Source: Halopseudomonas pelagia CL-AP6 (GTDB taxonomy: Bacteria; Pseudomonadota; Gammaproteobacteria; Pseudomonadales; Pseudomonadaceae). From it: a DNA stretch of 64,000 bases. The position numbers and the translations under genes were made by a program. This document shows positions 51,997-60,379 of this stretch, piece by piece. The stretch is taken from the NCBI RefSeq assembly GCF_000410875.1, contig NZ_AROI01000016.1, forward strand, positions 62,001 to 126,000. The letters run 5' to 3'. The notes below the pieces were generated by a model that saw nothing but the letters and a program-made list of their open reading frames with translations, had not been told where the DNA came from and did no database searches. Positions within the stretch are counted from its first letter, which is position 1, and each line of letters begins with the position of its first letter.

Positions 51997-52386
51997 CTAT
52001 TCTCGATTCTCCACCACCACATCTCGATTCGTAAAAATCGAATCCAAGGTCGCAGGCCCGGTTTTAATATGCGTAACGCGACTGATTTCCTCGAGAGCCA
52101 GCTCCAGCCGGTAATCTTCAAAGTTCCTGAACACCTTCTCCAGCGACACCTCGACTTCCTTGCTGCCATTTTGTGCAAACAGGATATGTAATACCGCAGC
52201 CAGCGGCAGAGCCATGCCTTGCTCATCCTCAGTGCTTTCGGGATCACTCAGGTTCTCGAAGTATCGATCCAGGCATTGTTGAAGCTCTTTCAGCCAGAAA
52301 TGACTGAGATTGGCCGGAAGAGTTGCTTCAGGTCCTGAGCTCAGCACCTCTTGTTGGAAACGCTGGAGCATCTTGTCTTCGCTCAT
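51997..52386 (-). CDS. Hypothetical protein near the secretion cluster
   Basis: 129 aa, acidic and helical, soluble, no motif I know. AAAGGG lies seven bases before the ATG. Located between a LysR gene and dsbB, same strand, so it may belong to the same unit. Confidence 0.6.
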   Translation of the reverse strand: MSEDKMLQRFQQEVLSSGPEATLPANLSHFWLKELQQCLDRYFENLSDPESTEDEQGMALPLAAVLHILFAQNGSKEVEVSLEKVFRNFEDYRLELALEEISRVTHIKTGPATLDSIFTNRDVVVENRE

Positions 52387-52430
52387 TTATCTACCCTTTT
52401 CATTAATGACCTGAAGAGATCTCAGTCTGA

Positions 52431-53348
52431 TTACCGCCTACTGAACGCCCGCGTAATACGTTCGGCGATCATATTTGCGGCCTGGGTATTCGCAGCCTGC
52501 TCATTCAACCCCACCCAGATATCCAGCTCCAAAGCACTGCCCAACACCTCGGGCAGTCGCCTCACACCTTTGTCCAAATAAGCTGCCCTATCGGGTAATA
52601 GCCCAACGCAATTGGCCCAACGGACCATCTGCCATTGAACATCAGGAGAATTGACATGGACCGATCCGTGGCGACGTTGCGCAATAAAATCATTCCATTG
52701 TGCAAAGTTCGCAAAGTGCTCATATCCTTGATATTGAGCTGCCATATAGTGATCCAGATCATCTAACGACTCAGGTACCATGCGCCCGCGTATAAGGCGT
52801 TCCGTAGCATAGAGCGAGAAACTCTGTGTCGATAAACGCCGTGGCTGTACCAACTGACTGCTAAGCTCGCTGTACCTGCGCGGTTCTTGCATCCAGACAA
52901 CCAAATCGGCATTTTTCTGTAGCTCAGGCGTGTCATCTACCAATGTGATCTTTAATCCGGAATTCTCTCGCAAGACTGAAATCACCTCTCGATACAAGAA
53001 ACTTTCCAGCACCAGCTTTGGGAGAGACAGCACCAAATCGCGGTGCTCTCCATAAATATCCGCCGCAGAGACTCCAGCCAGATGTTGCTCACTAAACTGA
53101 TACAACTGGTTACCGTCATCGGTCAGATTTGTCCGACCGCCTGTTGAGCGGAACAGCTGCATATCCAAGCGTCTTTCAAGCAATCTGATTTTTTTGCGCA
53201 ACGCCTCGTGCTTCATTCCCAAGCTTCGCGCCGCCATGGTAAAACCGCCCCGGCGCACTACGATCACAAAATACCGCACTGCATTCCAATCATTGAGCAG
53301 TTCAGCTTTGACCCGCTCAGATGGAACGGTAGAACACCCAACAGTCAC
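52431..53348 (-). CDS. LysR-family transcriptional regulator
   Basis: 305 aa. The N-terminal winged helix reads WNAVRYFVIVVRRGGFTMAARSLGMKHEALRKKIRLLERRLDMQLFRS, slightly divergent from the usual SVSRQI recognition helix. A periplasmic-binding-like ligand domain follows (about 105-300). The start is GTG 53348, overlapping the PpiC stop by four bases. It closes the secretion operon; in P. aeruginosa a regulator gene is likewise found near the end of the pdt locus. It probably controls this cluster. Confidence 0.85.
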   Translation of the reverse strand: MTVGCSTVPSERVKAELLNDWNAVRYFVIVVRRGGFTMAARSLGMKHEALRKKIRLLERRLDMQLFRSTGGRTNLTDDGNQLYQFSEQHLAGVSAADIYGEHRDLVLSLPKLVLESFLYREVISVLRENSGLKITLVDDTPELQKNADLVVWMQEPRRYSELSSQLVQPRRLSTQSFSLYATERLIRGRMVPESLDDLDHYMAAQYQGYEHFANFAQWNDFIAQRRHGSVHVNSPDVQWQMVRWANCVGLLPDRAAYLDKGVRRLPEVLGSALELDIWVGLNEQAANTQAANMIAERITRAFSRR

Positions 53349-54292
53349 TCGGTCTGTTCCAGCACCACATTCAACGCCGCACCATCGATACTCAATGTGC
53401 CGGCGTTGACCAGTCCTTCCATATAGGCTTTTGCAACCAGCTCTTTACGTTGGCTGCGAAGGCTATTACGCAATTGCTCGCGTACCTGATCCAGGGCCGC
53501 CACCCGGGCAGGCTGCATGTCCGTCAACTTGAGAACGTGCAACCCCGTTGGAGTTTGCACCGGGTCCGATACAGCGCCGACCTCGAGCTGTGCAAGCACC
53601 GGGCGAATCTCTGGTATCAGAAGTTCCAGCGGTCGCATACCTATATCACCGCCTTGCTGGGCACTCTGCGGATCTTCGGAGTTCTTCCTGGCCAACTCAG
53701 CGAAGTCGGTCTGGCCTTCTCGCGCCGCGTTGGTCAGCTCTACCGCGCGTTTGCGCACATCCTCAAGAGAGCCCTGATCATTCACTGCCAGAAATATCTG
53801 ACTGACCTGATACATTGCAGGAGTCGCCCACTGCCCCTTATTGATCTCATAAGCAGCATTCAGCTCTGCCTCGCTCGGATAGTCCTCCGGTACCTGGCTG
53901 ACCGAATCCAGATAAGTGCGCAACACAATCTGCTCGGTTGCCGAGCGGGCCATCTGCTGAATTTCTTCCCGCTGATCCCAGCCCTGAGCAACAGCCTCAC
54001 TCAGCAGCTTTTTCTCCGCCAAGCGAGAACGCAGCCAGTCATCAATCGCGGTACGGTTCTGCCCCAGCCGATCAGCCGAACCCTGAGGCAGACCAGCCAG
54101 CAATGCCTGTAGCTCATCAGCCTCAATATACTGGTCGCCCAGCTGGGCTATCGTCGCGACCGACCCCGACAGTTGAGCACTATCGACTTCCACCTTCTTC
54201 GTTTGCGGGTTCTTGTCTCCCATAGCCATGGACACTACTGTTACGAGCAACAACCCCGCGCCGAGACCGACAAAAACCGTACCTTTCTTCAC
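53345..54292 (-). CDS. PpiC/SurA-type parvulin peptidyl-prolyl isomerase, membrane-anchored
   Basis: About 315 aa from GTG 54292. An N-terminal signal anchor (FVGLGAGLLLVTVVSMAM) is followed by a SurA-N-like helical region and a parvulin domain (about 165-265: YQVSQIFLAV, FAELARKNSEDPQSAQQGGDIG, LEVGAVSDPVQTPTGLHVLKL). It acts in the periplasm. GGAGG lies upstream; the frame is open a further 58 codons but runs through the preceding gene, so I reject that longer start. A folding helper for the outer-membrane components or the secreted partner is likely. Confidence 0.85.
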   Translation of the reverse strand: MKKGTVFVGLGAGLLLVTVVSMAMGDKNPQTKKVEVDSAQLSGSVATIAQLGDQYIEADELQALLAGLPQGSADRLGQNRTAIDDWLRSRLAEKKLLSEAVAQGWDQREEIQQMARSATEQIVLRTYLDSVSQVPEDYPSEAELNAAYEINKGQWATPAMYQVSQIFLAVNDQGSLEDVRKRAVELTNAAREGQTDFAELARKNSEDPQSAQQGGDIGMRPLELLIPEIRPVLAQLEVGAVSDPVQTPTGLHVLKLTDMQPARVAALDQVREQLRNSLRSQRKELVAKAYMEGLVNAGTLSIDGAALNVVLEQTE

Positions 54293-54296
54293 CAGA

Positions 54297-54818
54297 TCAG
54301 ACCTCCTCACCCAAGAATTCGTCGGCTGTTTCAACCTGTGTTGACGTGGCATCAGCCTGATCGGCAGTCGACGCTTGGTCTTGTTCATCGCCAACCGCAG
54401 TGCGACTGTACTCACGCAGATAGCCGACAAACTCAACCAACAAACGATCCCACAACTCGAGTGCATTACGCATGTACGCCGGGGTCACGCCACCAGCGAC
54501 GATTACGTCCACCTCCAGCACCAGAAACTCGCCTTGCTGCGACATACGGGCAAAGCGCCGGGAAATATTCCATTGCGCCACCAGACCAGCGGGCAGTTCA
54601 CCCTGCACACGCAGCGCGCAACTGAAGGTGTAATCGAAATAGGCGCCCTGCTCCGCCGCCGCGTTGCCGAAGCGCACCGCATAGCCAATACCCTGACTGG
54701 CGCTGAGTAACTGCACCACGCCATTCTGCTCGGTGCGATTCACCCGGTATCCGGCGTCCTGAAGGAGCTTGCTAAGTTGCTCGATAGTAATGGATTCGAT
54801 GAGACTGACTTCATTCAT
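54297..54818 (-). CDS. YbjN-domain protein
   Basis: 173 aa. The YbjN-like fold covers about residues 10-145 (LSKLLQDAGYRVNRTE, GYAVRFGN, WNISRRFARMSQQGEFLVLEVDVIVAGGVTP). The C-terminus is a low-complexity acidic tail (STADQADATSTQVETADEF). No signal peptide. YbjN proteins are linked to type III-like chaperone folds and to stress, but their role here is unknown. It ends five bases before the PpiC start. Confidence 0.7.
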   Translation of the reverse strand: MNEVSLIESITIEQLSKLLQDAGYRVNRTEQNGVVQLLSASQGIGYAVRFGNAAAEQGAYFDYTFSCALRVQGELPAGLVAQWNISRRFARMSQQGEFLVLEVDVIVAGGVTPAYMRNALELWDRLLVEFVGYLREYSRTAVGDEQDQASTADQADATSTQVETADEFLGEEV

Positions 54819-54875
54819 TTCTATAATTCCTATCGCAATAATCAGTGGCTGCCCCTTGGCAGCGTGGCAAGACAG

Positions 54876-55526
54876 TTACTTGATAGAGCTCTGCAGCGGC
54901 GCATCAAAAATGGTCTGGTACAACTCATCACCATACATCTGTGCCAACTCCTCGAACTTCACTCGCGCTCCACCGGCGAAAGGCTGGCGGATTTTCATCA
55001 CATCCCCCATATCCATCGCTTCATGCGCAGCCAGGATCTCCTTGGCGACACCGTACATCTGCTCATTCTTGGCAGCGCATTGGCGCACCTGCTCATCACG
55101 CTCATTCAGGCTTGCTTCCAGAGTCGCCCGCTGAGTCTCGGTCGCCCGAGCCATGGTCAACAGTTCCTGATACGCCTGCTGATGCTGATCAAGCAACTGT
55201 GTACTCTTTTCGGCATAGTCATTGGCCCGTTTTTGCAGATCCTGTTTCTGCGCGGCAAGCTGCTCAGCTTGAGAACTGCTTTTTTCCAGATTGCCGGTCA
55301 GTTCTTCGATCTGCGCTCTGGCGATAGCCAACTGGTTTTCCGCCGCCAGACGTGCAGCATTGGTTTGCGCCTGTTCACTTTGCAGAGACTGCAACTGCTG
55401 GGTAGTGCTGCGCAGTTGCGTACGAAGGCGTTCCTCCATGCTCTCAGCCGAGACACTGGCGGCAGCAAACATACCGAAAAGGAGCGCCAGGCCGGGAATG
55501 CAAAAGGTACGCAATGGACTGTTCAT
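54876..55526 (-). CDS. Exported coiled-coil protein
   Basis: 216 aa. Signal peptide (LALLFGMFAAASVSAE), then about 130 residues of heptad-rich coiled coil (LRSTTQQLQSLQSEQAQ ... LDQHQQAYQELL), then a helical C-terminus with one Cys in VRQCAAKNE. ATG 55526 has GGGAGG upstream and is preferred to the longer frame. A periplasmic structural or bridging part of the TonB-linked cluster is possible; no known family. Confidence 0.7.
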   Translation of the reverse strand: MNSPLRTFCIPGLALLFGMFAAASVSAESMEERLRTQLRSTTQQLQSLQSEQAQTNAARLAAENQLAIARAQIEELTGNLEKSSSQAEQLAAQKQDLQKRANDYAEKSTQLLDQHQQAYQELLTMARATETQRATLEASLNERDEQVRQCAAKNEQMYGVAKEILAAHEAMDMGDVMKIRQPFAGGARVKFEELAQMYGDELYQTIFDAPLQSSIK

Positions 55527-55553
55527 AGTGTTCCTCCCGTGAAGTCCACGCAC

Positions 55554-57254
55554 TTAAAAGCGCGTGTTCAGCTCTAATTGCAGAACGTCGATCTCAAACG
55601 GCGCGCCGTAGACCTCTTCTGAACTCAACCAACGCGCACTGCCGTAAACCCGGTCGGCCAGACCATAATGGCCACCCACGAAATAGCCCTTGGCATTGGT
55701 GCCACCAAGGTGGAAGGTCGAATCGTTGAAACCATCTGGCAGTGCATCAGGCTGGATGTACTTGTAGCCAGCGAACACGTTCCAATCGCCCTGCTTGAGC
55801 ATATCCATCGAGTTACCCAAAGCCGCACTCAACATCCACGCATTGGCGCCGCTTTCGATCTCGCCGTTCTCATCCAGGTTATTGGCGAAGAAGCCGGCGG
55901 AACGCTTGCGCATCTCCGACTCGTCATACCCCAGGTTATGCACATAATTCAGGTGGGTACCGAGCTTCATGTTGTTGAACAGATCAGTCTCCCAGGTCAG
56001 GTTCAGATCCAACAGATTGAATTCCGAGGCCAGCCCCACATATTGCGGATTCGGTGTGTCAGTTGAAGGTACGCTCTGGTTCAGGTTCAGCGTGATATCG
56101 CGCAGCAAGAACAGGGTATTACCCTTCTGCATGAAGGAAGCACGCGAGCCATCGCTGTCACACTCTGCGTCACCACTCCAAGGTTCGCACGGACTGGAAC
56201 GCTGCCCCTCGATATCATCGAACTGGTAATAGGCCAACGCCCCCTTGAGGCGGTTACTGTTATTGATCCGCCAATCCGCTCCCACCTGCAGGCCGTAAAG
56301 CCATTTGTTCTCACTGTCCTGCTTGTCGAAACTGGGAGTGGAGGCGTCAGAGGTGTACTCCACCGGGAAGGCACCGAGGGTACCGAACAGCGACAGGTCA
56401 TTACTGAACGGATGATTGAAAATCGCCGCCATACCATCGAAGTTCAGATCATTCGAATACAACAGATCGGTGGACATGAACGGATTGGCAATCCGGCCGC
56501 CGGTGATGCTGAGACGATCAGATGGCGTCCAGGTGATATAGCCGCGATCCAGCCAGATATCCTTCTTGCCGAAGCCCGCACCCAGCGTCTGAGTGGTCGA
56601 GACCGGGCTGGAATCCGACCCGGTACCAATGCGAATGCCGGCTTTCCAGGTATCCGACAGCTGCGCGTTCAGGCCGAAGCGTGCCCGCAGCCGCAGCATA
56701 TTCTCGCGATCCTCACGGCTATTAAGTATCGGCGGCCACGTCGAGTTGGTGAACTGATTGACGTCGTAGGGGCCGTCCTCGTTCAACTGCGCAAAGTCGA
56801 AGAACTCATTGCTATTGGTATTCGAGTACAGACGCGACTCATTGCGCAAGCGCATGTCGCCCTCGAAACTGATACGTGAAGCCCAATCCGGGAAGGTGTT
56901 GGGCTGTGCCCAGTTCTCTTCCTTAGCCTGGGCCATGACCTCCTGCTTAACCTCGTCACGGATCTGATTTCGCACCACCGCCGGTATATAAGGCACCCGC
57001 ACATCACCCGGCTCAGCCGGATGGGCGGCAGGCGCACTGCTGGCAGCCTGTCGCGCCTGCAATGCTTCCGTCTCGGCCTGCTGGATCAATGTCTGCGCCT
57101 GATCCTGTTGCAACACGCCCGAAGACACCAACAGGCGAATCAGATTGATGGTCGCGTTCTCCGACGGTGCCGGCGCTTGCGCTGCAGCGTGCCCCGCCAT
57201 GACCGCAACCACGACGCCAACAGCCATCGCTAACCGGTTCACTCTAGAATTCAT
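55554..57254 (-). CDS. Putative porin of the TonB/TPS cluster
   Basis: 566 aa. Signal peptide (MAVGVVVAVMAGHAAAQA), a short helical SLH/coiled part (SSGVLQQDQAQTLIQQAETEALQ), then an amphipathic beta-strand-rich barrel that ends in Phe (LELNTRF), the outer-membrane targeting residue. It matches the putative-porin family found with ExbB/ExbD/TonB-TpsB clusters. Starts 43 bp after tonB and is followed at 27 bp by the coiled-coil gene. Substrate unknown. Confidence 0.8.
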   Translation of the reverse strand: MNSRVNRLAMAVGVVVAVMAGHAAAQAPAPSENATINLIRLLVSSGVLQQDQAQTLIQQAETEALQARQAASSAPAAHPAEPGDVRVPYIPAVVRNQIRDEVKQEVMAQAKEENWAQPNTFPDWASRISFEGDMRLRNESRLYSNTNSNEFFDFAQLNEDGPYDVNQFTNSTWPPILNSREDRENMLRLRARFGLNAQLSDTWKAGIRIGTGSDSSPVSTTQTLGAGFGKKDIWLDRGYITWTPSDRLSITGGRIANPFMSTDLLYSNDLNFDGMAAIFNHPFSNDLSLFGTLGAFPVEYTSDASTPSFDKQDSENKWLYGLQVGADWRINNSNRLKGALAYYQFDDIEGQRSSPCEPWSGDAECDSDGSRASFMQKGNTLFLLRDITLNLNQSVPSTDTPNPQYVGLASEFNLLDLNLTWETDLFNNMKLGTHLNYVHNLGYDESEMRKRSAGFFANNLDENGEIESGANAWMLSAALGNSMDMLKQGDWNVFAGYKYIQPDALPDGFNDSTFHLGGTNAKGYFVGGHYGLADRVYGSARWLSSEEVYGAPFEIDVLQLELNTRF

Positions 57255-57296
57255 TTTCGCAATACTCCTGATATGACGTTATGTTCAGCGATAGGC

Positions 57297-58022
57297 TCAG
57301 TTGGCTCTTCGGCCCTGCAACTCAACACGCGTGGGCATGGTCAGTGAAGCCGGTGGCCGCTCTGCAAAACCAGGGGCAGCCCGCAGCGCTTTCAGCAACT
57401 TCGCATCCAACTCCTCATCACCACTGCCGCGAAACAATTCAGCTCGGGTAATGTTGCCGTCAGTGTCCAGCCAGATATCGGCCTGCACCCGGAACACCTC
57501 ATTACGCAATTCCGTGGCATCAGCCATCAGCTTCTGGAAGGCATATGAGAGGTACTGTTCATAGGTACCGGTGCCCAGTCCCCCGCCTCCCGAGCCGGAC
57601 ATGCCACCGCTCTGCCCTGCACCGATGTTGAAAGCGTCCGACCCAGCCTGCGCATCCGCATCCATTTGCATGGGCTCAGCCATATCGTCAGCGGGCGACG
57701 GTGCTTCCTGCTCGGGCATCGGCTCTGGCTCCGGTTCAGGCTCCAGAGGTTCCGGCTCAACCACCTCTTCTTCGATGGGCTCTTCCGGCTCGGGCGGTTG
57801 CTCCGGCTCCGGTGGTGGCGGAGGCGGTGGTGGCAAAGGCACTATCATCGGCACCTTCGGTGCCTCACGACGCACCCCGCTCATATCGTTGGCCCACTGC
57901 CAGAGCATGAACAACAGCCCGGCAGCCACCAACAAACCACCTCCCCACTTGGCCCACCGTAACCACGGTCTGGCGGAATCCTGAGGTGATTCGGGTCTGG
58001 GGTTATTGGTGTTCATATTCAT
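57297..58022 (-). CDS. tonB: TonB-family energy transducer
   Basis: 241 aa. There is one N-terminal membrane span (WGGGLLVAAGLLFMLWQWA). A long Pro-Glu rich rod follows (runs of PPPPPPPP and PEPEPEP types, about 58-110), a Gly-rich linker (GQSGGMSGSGGGG), and a C-terminal TonB domain (about 150-241; IWLDTDGNITRAEL, LLKALRAAPGF). It transmits proton-motive force from ExbBD to an outer-membrane partner. The start overlaps the exbD stop by four bases (ATGA). Confidence 0.85.
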   Translation of the reverse strand: MNMNTNNPRPESPQDSARPWLRWAKWGGGLLVAAGLLFMLWQWANDMSGVRREAPKVPMIVPLPPPPPPPPEPEQPPEPEEPIEEEVVEPEPLEPEPEPEPMPEQEAPSPADDMAEPMQMDADAQAGSDAFNIGAGQSGGMSGSGGGGLGTGTYEQYLSYAFQKLMADATELRNEVFRVQADIWLDTDGNITRAELFRGSGDEELDAKLLKALRAAPGFAERPPASLTMPTRVELQGRRAN

Positions 58023-58441
58023 CCCTGACCTGGTTTCCCGGTTACCAGCCCCACTTTCGACAGCTCCAGCTGACGTAGCAGATCAAGCACCTCGACAACT
58101 TTCTGATACTGCACAGCGGCATCGCCGCGCACGATCAGGGGAAAGTCCGGGTTGAGTGCCTTCTCGGTACGCAGGCGATCCTCCAGTTCAGTGATGGTTA
58201 CCGGATAAGCATCCAGAAACACCTGGCCCGAATCGTTGATGGAAATCGCCTTGGTCTTGGGTTGCGACAGTGACACCGATGAACTGGCCTTCGGCAAATC
58301 CACCTGAATACCGGCAACCTGTGCCGTCGCAGTGAGGATGAACATCACCAGCACCACCATGAGCACATCAACCAGAGGCGTGATGTTGATGCTGTCAACG
58401 GCGGCATCATCTTCGTCATCTGGAGTAATTCTCGAAGCCAT
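58019..58441 (-). CDS. exbD: Biopolymer transport protein ExbD
   Basis: 140 aa. One N-terminal membrane helix (LVDVLMVVLVMFILTATA) carries the essential Asp of the proton path (INITPLVDVLMV). A periplasmic domain follows. It forms the proton channel with ExbB. It is 12 bp downstream of exbB and overlaps tonB. Confidence 0.93.
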   Translation of the reverse strand: MASRITPDDEDDAAVDSINITPLVDVLMVVLVMFILTATAQVAGIQVDLPKASSSVSLSQPKTKAISINDSGQVFLDAYPVTITELEDRLRTEKALNPDFPLIVRGDAAVQYQKVVEVLDLLRQLELSKVGLVTGKPGQG

Positions 58442-58453
58442 GATGACTCTCCC

Positions 58454-60343
58454 TTAGGCAGTGGCAGGCGTGTTTGCGTGCGAATCGGTGCCCGGCGAGG
58501 TGATCCTGGTCGAAGCCCGGCCCCTGCCATGAATCTCAGCCAGGCGAGTAACGAACTCATCGACAAAGATCCGCATGTCCGCACTGACTTCCTTGTTACG
58601 CGTGGTCAGGCGGTTGTAGCCGAACAGTGCCGGTATCGCGACGAACAACCCCATGGCAGTCGCCAGCAACGCAGCGGCCATACCTGGTGCAATCGCATTA
58701 ATATTCACATCACCAGCCATAGCCGTACCGAGGAACACCACCATGATGCCCATCACCGTACCCAACAGACCGATGTAAGGGCCACCAGCGATGGCATTGG
58801 ACAACGTGGACAGCTTCGAACCCAGCGCCTGCAGCTCCCGGGTGCGGACCCCGTCCATCGAAGCGCGAATGGCTTCAATAGTGGCACCGGAGATCGCATT
58901 CACATCCGCGCCTTGCTCCCGGCGGGTACGAATCTCGTTCACCCCTACCGAATACAGCCGCCACAGTGAAGAGTTCTCCAGACGCTGCGCCAGCACCGGA
59001 TCATCAGCCAGCAACTCAAGGCGAGTGCCTACCTTGGTAAACTCGGAACGAAAGATTTCATTACTGCGGGCCAGGCGCGTCACAGTGCGGTTCTTGTGAT
59101 ACATGATCCACCAGGACTGGAGCATCATCGCCGCTAACACCGCGAGTACGATCCAGGCATCGAATGGCACAGCGCTCAGCAGAAAGCCCAGACCGCCGAA
59201 ACCAAAGCCAGATTGCTCCTCATCGACACCGTATACCACCAACCGCGACTCAGACCCTTGCGCCATTGCATCTGCCGTGATCAGTGCAATGGGCCGGGCT
59301 GTCTTGGATATGCGCAGCTCATCAATACCGCCGATAAAAGGTTGGTAGGTGCTGGTAACCGCCGGAACAGCGCTGCCTTCTGCATCTTCTACTACGTCAC
59401 CCTCGGCAGCCTGCGCTACCGTCACGGGAGCCTGTGCACCGGGGACATCACCACCAATGGCCATGAACGAGCTGAACGCAGGCAAAGCCACAGCCAGACT
59501 GGCTGACTCACGGCCATTGACCAACAGCCTCAGTTGAGTACCATCGGCAATGATCGTCAGATGCTGCCACTGCCCCGGAGATAGCTGCGCCGCCGGTTGA
59601 CTGCGCTGCCCATTGACCTCGACGAAGGGAGCGCCCTGACTCAAGCCCAACAGCAAGGAGTTACCCCCTTCGCGGCGCGACAATATCAAGCGCTCACCAT
59701 CCACCTGATCCGCCCGTACCCAGGCACTGGCAGTGAAGTTACCGCCCGCCTCGGTAGCCAGCGACGGGCTGGCTGGCAGCATCAACGGCTGACCGGCCAA
59801 CAACAGTGACTTGCCAATAACCCCGTCCATGGCCGTACCGGCAACTGTCTGTGCGTGGTTGCCATAAGCCGTTGTGTCACGCGGAGGAGCCGAAGCCGCC
59901 CTATCAAAGTGATAGACCAAGGTGTAGTCGGCATCGAAGGTGAGCTGCCCATTACTGGTAGCCGGCGCCTCAGGGTTACCGTAATACATCCAGATATCCT
60001 GAGCCTGCCCCTGCTCCACCAGCGGCACATCCACCCATATCTGAGCCATCCCCATCAATGGATCAAAGCTCTCAATCTGATGGTTCAGTACGGTCTGATC
60101 ATCGGAGGAAACGAAACGGATATCCGCGCCCGCCTCGTCCACACCGTCAAACGTAAAGTTGCCTGTGTGAAGACGTACCAGCATCGGCGTACGTCCCAGC
60201 GTTTCACTGATCGGCGCACCCTCTGGGGTGGTATCGATCGTAATCTGCTTACGATAACTCCAGTCCTCCTGCCACCAGGCGCTGGCGGTGCCCGGGAGCA
60301 AAAGCCCCAGGCAGATGATCATGGATAGCATTAACCGTTGCAT
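58454..60343 (-). CDS. exbB: MotA/TolQ/ExbB proton channel with N-terminal DUF2341/LamG-like periplasmic part
   Basis: 629 aa, about three times the usual ExbB length. The signal peptide (MLSMIICLGLLLPGTASA) leads to a DUF2341 domain (about 25-145; WSYRKQITID, WMYYGNPEA) and a concanavalin-like LamG domain (about 150-350; LLLAGQPLMLPASP, ASAWVRADQVDG, GQWQHLTIIADGTQLRLLVNG). The first ExbB membrane helix (about 395) and the TolQ core GPYIGLLGTVMGIMVVF with two helices follow. The periplasmic extension could bind carbohydrate or the secretion partner. The unusual fusion is known in TonB-linked TPS clusters. Confidence 0.85.
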   Translation of the reverse strand: MQRLMLSMIICLGLLLPGTASAWWQEDWSYRKQITIDTTPEGAPISETLGRTPMLVRLHTGNFTFDGVDEAGADIRFVSSDDQTVLNHQIESFDPLMGMAQIWVDVPLVEQGQAQDIWMYYGNPEAPATSNGQLTFDADYTLVYHFDRAASAPPRDTTAYGNHAQTVAGTAMDGVIGKSLLLAGQPLMLPASPSLATEAGGNFTASAWVRADQVDGERLILSRREGGNSLLLGLSQGAPFVEVNGQRSQPAAQLSPGQWQHLTIIADGTQLRLLVNGRESASLAVALPAFSSFMAIGGDVPGAQAPVTVAQAAEGDVVEDAEGSAVPAVTSTYQPFIGGIDELRISKTARPIALITADAMAQGSESRLVVYGVDEEQSGFGFGGLGFLLSAVPFDAWIVLAVLAAMMLQSWWIMYHKNRTVTRLARSNEIFRSEFTKVGTRLELLADDPVLAQRLENSSLWRLYSVGVNEIRTRREQGADVNAISGATIEAIRASMDGVRTRELQALGSKLSTLSNAIAGGPYIGLLGTVMGIMVVFLGTAMAGDVNINAIAPGMAAALLATAMGLFVAIPALFGYNRLTTRNKEVSADMRIFVDEFVTRLAEIHGRGRASTRITSPGTDSHANTPATA

Positions 60344-60379
60344 GAAAAAATACTCCGAAGTCTGTCAGTGCCCGTGTTG

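Noticed and set aside
51997-52247. Overlapping minus-strand frame of 92 codons (51969-52247)
   Set aside because: It lies in another frame inside the 129-aa gene, which has the better ribosome site and more protein-like composition.
57666-57962. Plus-strand frames opposite tonB with Leu/Arg or Ser/Gly repeats
   Set aside because: They are the complement of the Pro-Glu rod of TonB and have no gene features.
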